Positions 56,710 to 64,000 of a DNA stretch of 64,000 bases are shown piece by piece. The DNA comes from Symmachiella dynata (GTDB taxonomy: Bacteria; Planctomycetota; Planctomycetia; Planctomycetales; Planctomycetaceae): the NCBI RefSeq assembly GCF_007747995.1, contig NZ_CP036276.1:6314001-6378000 (forward strand), in the 5' to 3' direction. Each line of letters begins with the position of its first letter. Position 1 is the stretch's first letter. Position numbers and translations under genes: made by a program. The notes under the pieces were generated by a model that saw nothing but the letters and a program-made list of their open reading frames with translations, did no database searches and was not told the DNA's origin.

Positions 56710-57162
56710 TTACTTTCCAAAAACGATCCAATAAATCTCCCGGCCGCCAATCGTCCCGCGTTCAACCAGTTGGCCGGCGATGTCCATGACGGCTTGCCAA
56801 TTTCTCACCAACAGCGTGACCGTCGAGTCGAGCATTTCAAACGTGATTGTCTCCCCAATCAATTCGGCATCCAGTGGGTTGAACGAAAAATCCAGTCCTC
56901 GTATCTGTTCTCGCAACGTATCGAGGTCCAGCACTTCGGTATCGTCGAGGAATTGGGCCATCAGTCCCGCTATGCCGATCAGCGGCTCGGCCTCGGGCTT
57001 CATTCGCAGCAGATTCGTGAGCCCGCGGTATTTGCCGGTTCGCGGATCCACGTCGATACGGGTCCCGCGGATCGACGCGCCGTGCAGGGCTGCTATGACG
57101 ACGTGGCCTGCCTCGTGGATGGCTGCGGTCCAGGGTTCAGAGGTTGTTGTGATCTCGGGCAT
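56710..57162 (-). CDS. HEAGH zinc-protease-like protein (M41-like)
   Basis: 150 residues with H16-E17-A-G-H20 (WTAAIHEAGHVVIAALHG), the zinc signature of FtsH/M41-type peptidases, but without the AAA+ domain. The segment IAGLMAQFLDD probably forms the helix with the third ligand. Such standalone peptidase domains occur on phages and mobile elements. It lies just upstream of, and probably shares a transcript with, the Trypco-like gene. Confidence 0.7.
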   Translation of the reverse strand: MPEITTTSEPWTAAIHEAGHVVIAALHGASIRGTRIDVDPRTGKYRGLTNLLRMKPEAEPLIGIAGLMAQFLDDTEVLDLDTLREQIRGLDFSFNPLDAELIGETITFEMLDSTVTLLVRNWQAVMDIAGQLVERGTIGGREIYWIVFGK

Positions 57163-57631
57163 GCTGTCGGTTTCAATTGAATTGGAAAGCCCCGGCGACC
57201 CGCTTCAGGGGATCGTTGCTCATGGTCTCGGTAATACGTCAATTACGGAAACTCAGTCGAGTTTCGTCGTGCCGAGAAGGCTGCATCCATCCGCCCATGG
57301 CGATGGGCGTAAAAAAAGAGTGCCACCATCAACGGGCTTTGTCACGCGGGTACTAGCCGCGCGCGGTCGTTACCGGTCCCGCAAACCTGCTGATGGTGGC
57401 GCTCTGGTTTAGTACTTTCGTTCGACATATTTTGTAGTACTCCGCGTCCGCAAGCGGCAGACGACTTGGTTTGACGTCCTCATCGTACTACGGAGGGTGC
57501 CGTGATTCAAGGAATTTTCATTATGGTGTTTCCAGGAAACCCAAAAGTTCCGGACAAAATCGGTTACTCTGAGATAAGGTGGACGTAGGCCGTTATGCAC
57601 GTTGCACGGTGTTTTTTAAAACATACTCATC
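57163..57631. other. Intergenic gap of the mobile element
   Basis: No gene seen. Holds the stem-loop at 57311-57404 and a second, imperfect inverted repeat with GTAGTACTCCG (57435) and CGTACTACGGAG (57484). Probable regulatory region between divergent genes. Confidence 0.4.
57311..57404 (-). ncRNA. Possible structured RNA with terminator
   Basis: GCCACCATCA and TGATGGTGGC form a perfect 10-bp stem, extended by GAG/CTC, around a GC-rich loop of about 60 bases. On the minus strand the stem is followed by seven T, as an intrinsic terminator would be. No gene reads into it from the right in this gap, so it may be the 3' end of a small RNA made from near 57450. Confidence 0.4.
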
Positions 57632-59020
57632 ATGGGGCCTCGAATGAATCGAGAAGAAGCAATAGAACTCCTCAGAACCGGACAAGTCCACCGTTGGAAC
57701 GCACGGCGGTCTACGCCTGAAGCTGAGCCCAATCTCAGCAACGTTGATTTTGATGGCTTTGACATTCCAGGAGCCAGCTTCAAAGGCATCGATTTGAGCG
57801 GGGCGAATCTAAGTAATACGAAGCTCACAAATGCTGTTTTTTTGGAAACAAATCTTGAAGGGGCGAATCTGGCCAATGCCCTGCTTTCCAAAGCGACGTT
57901 TCGAGGAGCCAAAATGGCTGGATGTGACTTTTCACATGCAACTGTCACGGACGCTAAGTTTGAAAATTGTGATCTACGCGGGGTGGTATTTAATCGCACG
58001 AACCTTTCTTCATCTAATTTGAGCGGCGCCAAGCTAAACGGGATCGATTTCAGGCACTCGAAAATACATCAGACCATCCTGACCGGCGCGAATCTGAGCA
58101 ATGCAAAGCTAGATAATTGTGACCTTCTCAATGCGGAACTTAACAACGCCACTTTAACGCAGGCGACTCTCATCGGAGCAAATCTTATCAATTGCAAATT
58201 GAACGATGCAGTTATGATCGGCGCAGATTTGGAAAAGGCCGCGCTGGAACGAGCATCGCTGCAACATGCGGACCTACGTGATGCGAGATTATTTATGGCG
58301 GATCTCAGCAAGACCAACCTGCAGGACGCCAAGCTTAATCGCTCCAATTTGATCGGTGCTAAATTTGACTCAGGATTTCTCCGCGACGCCGACCTACTCG
58401 AGGTTGTGATTGACTCGACAACGCGCTTTAACTCGGAGACGGACGTCCGCGGCTGCAAGGTCGATCGCTATACGATGGAGTACATGCGTGAGAATATTCC
58501 ACGTGCAGTGTTGATGGATCTGGAGGTCCGCGACGACATTGCACGCCTTCGATCACAATACAGCGGTGTGTGGATGTGGTCGCACGTGCTTTCGGTTATC
58601 ATTTTCGCCGCGCCTTACGTGTGGTTCGTCTGCCGCCAATGGGTAGTTGCACATGTTCAAGAAAAGGTCCCAATCCCAAGCGAATCAATCCCGTTGTGGA
58701 AAGCATTGTTCCGCTTCATTTGGAACGGCGGCGAGGGTTGGCGCGAAGGCTGGTCCCTCGCGCCCGGATCGTTTTTCCCATTCTGCTTGGTGCTAATCTA
58801 CAGCGCGTTGCGCGTTGTTCTCCTTTGGAAGACGAAAAAACTGGAAACTCAACAGGACGTGACGGGGTTGCCCGTGCAGTTTTCACTTGGCCATAGCTTT
58901 TGCAGTTGGAACACACTGTATTCGCTATCGTATTGGGGTTACTTTGTGTCCTTGATTTTAGTTTTCTGGAACACGCTACATTTCTTTTCGATTCCCGTAC
59001 CTATTTCACTTTCACCGTAA
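57632..59020 (+). CDS. Pentapeptide-repeat membrane protein
   Basis: 462 residues from the ATG at 57632 (ATG 57644 is possible). Residues about 30-275 are A(D/N)LxX pentapeptide repeats that would form a right-handed quadrilateral helix. Three or more hydrophobic segments near residues 310-330, 380-400 and 425-450 predict membrane anchoring. Function is unknown; similar proteins have been proposed as sensors or defence components. It reads against the integrase-side genes and is probably cargo. Confidence 0.8.
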   Translation: MGPRMNREEAIELLRTGQVHRWNARRSTPEAEPNLSNVDFDGFDIPGASFKGIDLSGANLSNTKLTNAVFLETNLEGANLANALLSKATFRGAKMAGCDFSHATVTDAKFENCDLRGVVFNRTNLSSSNLSGAKLNGIDFRHSKIHQTILTGANLSNAKLDNCDLLNAELNNATLTQATLIGANLINCKLNDAVMIGADLEKAALERASLQHADLRDARLFMADLSKTNLQDAKLNRSNLIGAKFDSGFLRDADLLEVVIDSTTRFNSETDVRGCKVDRYTMEYMRENIPRAVLMDLEVRDDIARLRSQYSGVWMWSHVLSVIIFAAPYVWFVCRQWVVAHVQEKVPIPSESIPLWKALFRFIWNGGEGWREGWSLAPGSFFPFCLVLIYSALRVVLLWKTKKLETQQDVTGLPVQFSLGHSFCSWNTLYSLSYWGYFVSLILVFWNTLHFFSIPVPISLSP

Positions 59021-59164
59021 ACGCTTGAAGAACTACAGACTGTGCTTGAGACGCCCTTCATGGTTCCGCGATCGGACTCGGCGTAGGAATGGGATATGCG
59101 TTCGTAAATTGCGAAGCGATGTTTGATGTCATAATCATTTCCAATAGCCTCAAGGAATCACTCC

Positions 59165-60055
59165 ATGTCCTCCGTCAACCTGTCGGATTTCGACCTTTCA
59201 ATGCTTCCGACTGCTGAAGATGACGAATACGAATTCAAATCGAGCAAGTCACCCGAGAAGTCTCTAAAGGAAGAAATCAGCCGAGCAGTCTCGGCGTTTG
59301 GGAATTCTGGGGGTGGATATTTCATTGCGGGTGTTAACGGGACCGGCAATGCCGACGGAGGATTCCCGAAAACGAAAGGAAGGCAAGATTTCCGCGACTG
59401 GGCTGACCAGATCATCCATCTCGTCGAGCCAACGCCACCTTATTCGATAAAACTAATAGATGAACCGAATGGGAGGGGGACCATCGATAATGACAACGTC
59501 GTTCTTGTTATTGCCGTTGGTGAAAGCCAAACCGGCCCCCACATGGCAAAGGACAATAAATACTATATTCGATCTGGCGCGCATACTGATCCCGCTCGAC
59601 ACTTTATCGTTGACGCTATTTGGGCGAAGAGGTTCTTTGGAAAACCACGCCTTTCTCATGTATTCCGGCAAAACCCTGATAACTCAGGTGTGATTCAGCT
59701 TGGAGTCGTAGCCGTAACACAATCACCAGCCATAAACGTCGAAATTTCGCTATCTCCGCTGCAAGGACTATTAGAAGGCCATGAAAAGTATTTCCCTCTT
59801 CAAATCGCGGTCATCGACAGCAACAATCCGTTCTATATGGATGTTACATTCTTCTTCGAGGCGGAAAAGCACTTCGGAGCGAGTGTCGATCTCGCTGTTT
59901 CGTATAAAGACTTAGCTGGCAATCCCTATGTTTACAAAACTTGCCTCGAAGTAAGTCGATCAATTCCATCGTTATCCTTAGGAAAAATGTCATTGGACAA
60001 GGTTGTGGGAGAGCTAAAATCAATTTCTAAAGCTCTAAACAAAAAAAGAGGTTGA
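59165..60055 (+). CDS. Schlafen/AlbA_2-domain protein
   Basis: 296 residues with AAGGA eight bases before the ATG. The N-terminal AlbA_2 (divergent AAA/Schlafen-like) domain runs from about residue 18 to 150: EDDEYEFKSSKS, then AFGNSGGGYFIAGVNGTG and KYYIRSGAHTDPARH. No helix-turn-helix follows; the C-terminal part is an unrecognised beta-rich domain. AlbA_2 proteins are frequent in anti-phage and regulatory contexts. It lies 144 bp after the pentapeptide gene on the same strand. Confidence 0.8.
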   Translation: MSSVNLSDFDLSMLPTAEDDEYEFKSSKSPEKSLKEEISRAVSAFGNSGGGYFIAGVNGTGNADGGFPKTKGRQDFRDWADQIIHLVEPTPPYSIKLIDEPNGRGTIDNDNVVLVIAVGESQTGPHMAKDNKYYIRSGAHTDPARHFIVDAIWAKRFFGKPRLSHVFRQNPDNSGVIQLGVVAVTQSPAINVEISLSPLQGLLEGHEKYFPLQIAVIDSNNPFYMDVTFFFEAEKHFGASVDLAVSYKDLAGNPYVYKTCLEVSRSIPSLSLGKMSLDKVVGELKSISKALNKKRG

Positions 60056-60433
60056 CGTTTTCAATCGTCTCGTAGTGTCTGTGCATCGGCTGCATGGACT
60101 CCGACTGAGTAGTGGAGCAAATTGCTAAAGATCACCCGTCACGGCCAGACTACCGCCCTCGGTTCGGCCGCCCGCGATTCGGTTCCCCCCTATTGGGAGC
60201 CCCCCTGTTCGGCATGCCGCGACTCGGCGCCGGGTTGTAACGGCCGATCCGCTTCATCGGCAATTCGCTGCGGGCTGTCTGCATTTGGCTTTCAAAGGTT
60301 CGGAGCACGAAGTATTCGGTAGTGTCCTGATTTGAAGAATCGGCGGATGGACCCTAGTCGCCTCATGTGTTGGATGGGTAATATTGCTGCTAGCCCGATG
60401 ATTTCAAATTAGTTCGCGCCCCAGAGGTACCCC
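60056..60433. other. Intergenic gap of the mobile element
   Basis: No gene is supported. An open frame at 60122-60322 ends in a segment (RSASSAIR, then AFGFQR) that vaguely resembles the C-terminus of sulfatase-modifying-factor (FGE-like) domains, but the match is too weak to call a pseudogene. Confidence 0.3.
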
Positions 60434-60751
60434 ATGACGACGGATAAACCGAAATGGTGGCAGAGTTGGATTGCCTACGCGTTCGTTGGGCTGATACTGA
60501 TGGTCGGGCCGTATGTGGGAGGGTATTTTTTACTGGCAGAAGACTCCTTTGTTGGTGAGAGTGTCAATGGCAACACCGTCATCGCTCGCGACTTCAAATA
60601 CGATGCGATGAGGATTGGATTTGGCCCATTGGCGTGGGGCGAATCTAGGCTTCGCGGCGTGGTGGTCAGAATTGCCGTCCCCGGTGGATTAGTAGACCAC
60701 TACTTCGACAAATCGTTATTAAAAAAGCAGATTCGAGAAGCACCCGAATAA
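60434..60751 (+). CDS. Small membrane protein, function unknown
   Basis: 105 residues with AGAGG before the ATG. One hydrophobic segment (about residues 12-33) follows a tryptophan-rich N-terminus; the rest is a short periplasm- or cytoplasm-facing domain. I do not recognise a family. It is the last plus-strand gene before the phage-style minus-strand genes. Confidence 0.55.
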   Translation: MTTDKPKWWQSWIAYAFVGLILMVGPYVGGYFLLAEDSFVGESVNGNTVIARDFKYDAMRIGFGPLAWGESRLRGVVVRIAVPGGLVDHYFDKSLLKKQIREAPE

Positions 60752-60907
60752 GGACGCTACGGACAATGGCTGTCCGACCCGCTGCATTGTTGGTGGGGAG
60801 TGTTGTAGTAAGAATCCCGGCCGCCGGCGTCGCCAAAAACCAGCGACCGGGTTGCGATCCGGCGGGAAAGTATCAAAAAACCGCCGGACTTGATCTCGGT
60901 GTAAAAC

Positions 60908-61441
60908 TCACTCGATTTTTAATTCGTATTTTGCATCGTCCCAACTGCATTTGTGACGCAACGCATATTTCTGGATCCGCTGGGCACGGCGACGCGCCAT
61001 CTCGCCGCCGCGGTCGTTTATAGTTCCCTGCTCAACTTCCGCTTCGAGCCGGTCAAGCCGGGCGCGGTTGCTGTAGTGGTCCCTGCTGAGTCGATCGACT
61101 GGGGACCGGTTGTATTTCTTCAGATGCACCAATTCGGCCTTGGCGTCTTCGTAATTCAATCCGCGTCGCAAAGCGAATTGAACAACTTCCTCGGCGAAAG
61201 CGGCCGCCTCATCGTTCGTAGTGTTCATGTCACCGGACGTGGGGACGACGCTCCATTTCGATTCGATTTCTTGAAATTTGCCGGTCTTGGCCGCCTGGGC
61301 CGGCGTCGCAGCGTTGGTGCCGCGTCCGTCGACACTGCCGACCGTCGGGGCGCTGTAACGTTGTCTCGCTCGAATCCGTGCATGCGTTCTTTGGTTCACG
61401 CGGCCGACAATGGCATTGATTGATTTTTGATGGATAGTCAT
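60908..61441 (-). CDS. Phage-type small protein with an internal repeat
   Basis: 177 residues with AAGGAAAA before the ATG. Two similar helical units are seen, VVQFALRRGLNYEDAKAEL at about 86-104 and IQKYALRHKCSWDDAKYEL at about 155-173, joined by a charged linker. The protein is basic in its N-terminal 45 residues. I do not recognise a family. It follows the other minus-strand genes that begin with the terminase. Confidence 0.55.
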   Translation of the reverse strand: MTIHQKSINAIVGRVNQRTHARIRARQRYSAPTVGSVDGRGTNAATPAQAAKTGKFQEIESKWSVVPTSGDMNTTNDEAAAFAEEVVQFALRRGLNYEDAKAELVHLKKYNRSPVDRLSRDHYSNRARLDRLEAEVEQGTINDRGGEMARRRAQRIQKYALRHKCSWDDAKYELKIE

Positions 61442-61531
61442 TTCATTTTCCTTTGGTTTGGAAAGTTCGTGAGTTGAAAATTGGCGCCGGCCGGCATCAC
61501 CCGGGGCCGACCGGCGCCCGACCGAAAACGG

Positions 61532-62233
61532 CTAAACGATTCCCGTGCCGAATTTGTCCGGGTTCAACTTTCGTTGTCGCAACTCGCGTTCTCTGGCGTG
61601 ACGTCGGATAAGAATGTGTTGTGCGACTTCGGAAATAAGAGCGGAGTTAAACAGGGCGTCATCGAGCAATTGTTCTCCGCTTTCTCGAATGCGGCGATCG
61701 TGGTCCGTCTCGTGATCGTCTGGAAGTTTGAGAGAACCAGGCTTGTCGATTTCCATGAAAGCTTCGGTCGCGCTGATGTTATGCATCCGTGCAATTTGGT
61801 GAATTGAAACGCCTTGCTCATTGAGCTTGGCAATCGACTCCAACGGCGGGGGCGATTCCGGATTCTGGACGCGTCTTAGTGTGTCGAAGAAGTGCTGTAA
61901 TATGCCGAAGAATGATTGGCTGTAGCGGAATTCTCCGTGGTCCGTGCCGGTTGATGGGTTGATCGCAAGCGCTTGTTGCGTTTCGGCGCTGTGACGCTCG
62001 CACAGTTTCCAGCCCTCGATAAACAGCGGCGCGAGTTCCACCGTCGGTGTACAACGTGCCAGTGATGTAACGATATCCTCAATTGGGCCGGTCAGCGGCG
62101 GCATTGTTTGGATCTTTCCATCATCGAAATCCGTGATAATTTTCTGCGCCGCTTCGATCGCTCCGAAGAGTTCCTCTTGTGGCGTTTTCGTTTCAGCTTG
62201 CGTTGCGGTTTGAGTAATCGTTTCGGTCGTCAT
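61532..62233 (-). CDS. Hypothetical protein with a helix-turn-helix-like segment
   Basis: 233 residues with GAGGAAAAC before the ATG. An acidic N-terminus is followed by a helical domain, then LNEQGVSIHQIARMHNISATEAFM, which looks like a resolvase-type helix-turn-helix. It could bind DNA, as a small terminase subunit would, but the gene order (after the large subunit) is reversed for that. I leave the function open. Confidence 0.55.
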   Translation of the reverse strand: MTTETITQTATQAETKTPQEELFGAIEAAQKIITDFDDGKIQTMPPLTGPIEDIVTSLARCTPTVELAPLFIEGWKLCERHSAETQQALAINPSTGTDHGEFRYSQSFFGILQHFFDTLRRVQNPESPPPLESIAKLNEQGVSIHQIARMHNISATEAFMEIDKPGSLKLPDDHETDHDRRIRESGEQLLDDALFNSALISEVAQHILIRRHARERELRQRKLNPDKFGTGIV

Positions 62234-62282
62234 GTTTAGTTTTCCTCAAAAAGGGTGCGAAAAAAAGTGGTGGCTAGTGAGA

Positions 62283-62576
62283 CTACGGCCGCGCGGCGAC
62301 GATCATTTCACGCCAGTCGGACGGATCGTCATCTAGCAAAATCAACAATTCCTGATGACAGCGTTCATTGAAACCATGCATGCACGGTTGGTGGGTTTTG
62401 GCGTCATCGATGTATTTATTTGGCACAACGATTGTGCAGCGCCCCACTACGATGCGACCGGTCTTCATGTCAAACGATACGGTCGTGGCGTCGGGTGAAT
62501 GTGGCGTGATTTCGTAGTTCGATGTTTTGCCGCGAATCAGGCTGCGGGCAGGGGTTTCGCGTGTGATGGTTTTCAT
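62283..62576 (-). CDS. Small hypothetical phage-region protein
   Basis: 97 residues from the ATG at 62576, with AGGAC before it; the upstream part of the open frame overlaps the terminase gene. A conserved-looking beta-rich core contains FDMKTGRIVVGRCTIVVP and a C-terminal acidic helix. No family is recognised. It follows directly after the terminase gene. Confidence 0.5.
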   Translation of the reverse strand: MKTITRETPARSLIRGKTSNYEITPHSPDATTVSFDMKTGRIVVGRCTIVVPNKYIDDAKTHQPCMHGFNERCHQELLILLDDDPSDWREMIVAARP

Positions 62577-62589
62577 GGTTTTGTCCTGT

Positions 62590-63999
62590 CTAATTGGAGT
62601 CGTGAATGCGGCGAACGACTTCTGGGTCGTAGCCAGTTTGTACAAAAGTTCGCGGCCGCCAGTCGGCACGCTTTAGTTGGATCCCAAAGCGGCGAGGGTC
62701 GCTCCTTTGAAGTGATGTGGTACCTGGTGCCTCGGGCTTTTGGACGTGCGAAAAAATCATGTATCGCAACGTGTCGACGCAATCGTCCTCCTTTTTCAAC
62801 GGCTCATGTCGTGGACTCGCGGGGTTAAGACCTTTGCCCGATGCGCGGAGCCAACGATACTTTCGCATCTCCTTGGCCAAGTGCGGGCAGTTTTCCTTGT
62901 GGATATACAATGAAGGTTGGCCAGTCAGCGGGTCGAGCTTCAAATGCTGACGAACGCACTCGATGCCGCGGTGCACATCGTTTCGGGCCGACGATGTCGG
63001 GATACCCCGCGCGGAGAATTCGTTCAGCAGGTCCGGACGCGACGGGTCGCAATATGTCGGGCCGAATTGCGCATGACCGCCGAACCAACGGAAGCGGTCC
63101 TTGATCAACTCCGCTCGAAGTTCACTGAGCAAGCCCGTATCGTCCCAGAGTTCGTCGAAGATAAACCAGCGACCAGTGCCGTCGACGTAACCCCATAGGC
63201 ACACAAACGGATGCTCCGCCGATCCGCCCCAGTCGATAGCTCGAACGTACTGCACACCATTCGGATGCGTAATGACGTTGTCGCCGACAAGATGGACATG
63301 TGGATTGAATGACTTGTAGATTTGACCGCGATACGATGCGAACTTACCTTCGCGGCGAGTTGCGACCATTTCGTCGCTGACGCTCGAAAAGAACGCGTCT
63401 TTCCATTCCTTTGAGACGGCGCTATTCGCCATCGTATTCAGGCTGTAAAACGACCAGCCCAGCGGCGGATTGTCGTACAACTCCTCGAGCTCGATGCTCA
63501 GGTCCGGGTCGATTGGCGTGCACTCAATGATCACACTGCCGGGATACCACGTGTCCCGCAGACCGCGAATGACTTCTTCGAGGATCTCCCACGGGAATTG
63601 CTCCGAAAACCACGCGCCGCCAATGCTCCGCCCCTGGAACTTCTGCCGGCGTTGCTCAGTCGATTTGAATTCGATCACCCAATTCTTGCCCGGTCGGCCC
63701 GGCCAAGGCTTCAAGGGAACATGCGAGGGCCATTCGGCCTTGCTGGACAGCCATTGCACTCGCGACCAGTCGACCAATGATGGCGGGATAAAGCGTCGCA
63801 AGCCCTGGGCCCAGCCGATGCCAATGCATTGCTCGTAGGTATCGCTGATCACCCAATAAGGGCAATCGCGGCGCGGTGGCGGCTGTTCTTGGCATAGGAA
63901 CTTGGCAACTTTGTAGGCGGCGGCCGTCGATTTGCCTGAACCGTTACCGCCGAGAAGCACACTGACCGGCGACGTCGAATCGCAGAAGCTTGATTGCAT
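62590..63999 (-). CDS. Phage terminase large subunit (may extend past the window)
   Basis: 469 residues are visible from an ATG at 63999; this may be the start or an internal methionine. The ATPase domain has Walker A GGNGSGKST (residues 17-25) and a Walker B-like segment GGAWFSEQFPWE near 126-137. The C-terminal RNase H-like nuclease has VRAIDWGGSAEHPFV and a later acidic cluster KKEDDCVDTLRY. It would package phage DNA into capsids. It is the strongest evidence that the element is phage-derived. Walker A only 17 residues in suggests that the true start could lie further upstream, outside the window. Confidence 0.88.
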   Translation of the reverse strand: MQSSFCDSTSPVSVLLGGNGSGKSTAAAYKVAKFLCQEQPPPRRDCPYWVISDTYEQCIGIGWAQGLRRFIPPSLVDWSRVQWLSSKAEWPSHVPLKPWPGRPGKNWVIEFKSTEQRRQKFQGRSIGGAWFSEQFPWEILEEVIRGLRDTWYPGSVIIECTPIDPDLSIELEELYDNPPLGWSFYSLNTMANSAVSKEWKDAFFSSVSDEMVATRREGKFASYRGQIYKSFNPHVHLVGDNVITHPNGVQYVRAIDWGGSAEHPFVCLWGYVDGTGRWFIFDELWDDTGLLSELRAELIKDRFRWFGGHAQFGPTYCDPSRPDLLNEFSARGIPTSSARNDVHRGIECVRQHLKLDPLTGQPSLYIHKENCPHLAKEMRKYRWLRASGKGLNPASPRHEPLKKEDDCVDTLRYMIFSHVQKPEAPGTTSLQRSDPRRFGIQLKRADWRPRTFVQTGYDPEVVRRIHDSN

Positions 64000-64000
64000 A

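Noticed and set aside
60122-60322. Possible remnant of a formylglycine-generating-enzyme C-terminus or diversity-generating-retroelement target
   Set aside because: Only RSAxxxxR...GF-like spacing matches; no GGSW motif upstream and no reverse transcriptase or template repeat seen.

Overview
This 64 kb window looks like a chromosomal segment of a planctomycete (Planctomycetota, probably order Planctomycetales). The call rests on family content: two DUF1559 pseudopilin-like proteins with the H-x9-DG tail, a giant PVC-type heme-binding protein, two DUF1570-like secreted metalloproteases, DUF1802, orphan BatA-like von Willebrand proteins, and an H4MPT-dependent formyltransferase (Ftr). Most genes are monocistronic or in pairs, and intergenic gaps are generous and rich in palindromic repeats. 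No rRNA, CRISPR array or intact insertion sequence was seen.

Layout. 0-14.9 kb: thermonuclease-like lipid-anchored nuclease, zinc-ribbon protein, secreted metalloproteases, DinB-fold protein, HtrA/DegP protease, RNase III, then a two-gene module at 8.07-9.6 kb of a Tat-exported cysteine-rich precursor plus a DUF692/MNIO enzyme (bufferin-like RiPP), a monoheme cytochrome, PhyH dioxygenase, DUF1802 and a PQQ-type propeller. 15-30 kb: Tat-exported Gfo/Idh/MocA protein, universal stress protein, a DUF1559/lipoprotein cluster, epoxide-hydrolase-like enzyme, matrixin-like protease, five-bladed-propeller glycosidase-like protein, PVC heme protein, and a HGSNAT/DUF5009-like membrane acyltransferase. 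30-54 kb: dihydroorotase, FAD oxidoreductase, RibD behind two BatA-like proteins, nitrilase-family amidase divergent from a TolC-like protein, xylulokinase, ornithine cyclodeaminase family, LarA-like and BshB1-like genes, an ECF sigma factor followed by a PspA-like protein, Ftr, a beta-helix protein and a UbiD decarboxylase.

54.3-64 kb: a tRNA-Thr(CGU) gene followed by an integrated element. It carries a HEPN-like protein, a tyrosine integrase with a zinc-binding insertion, a HEAGH protease with a small Trypco-like partner, a pentapeptide-repeat membrane protein, a Schlafen/AlbA_2 protein, several small unknown proteins, and a phage terminase large subunit that runs to the window edge. The element's right boundary is outside the window.

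The two observations I rate highest are the MNIO/bufferin-like module without its usual DUF2063 partner and with strong hairpins between precursor and enzyme, and a five-copy family of about 92-bp intergenic palindromic elements that share 12-bp terminal inverted repeats, one copy sitting directly in front of that module.
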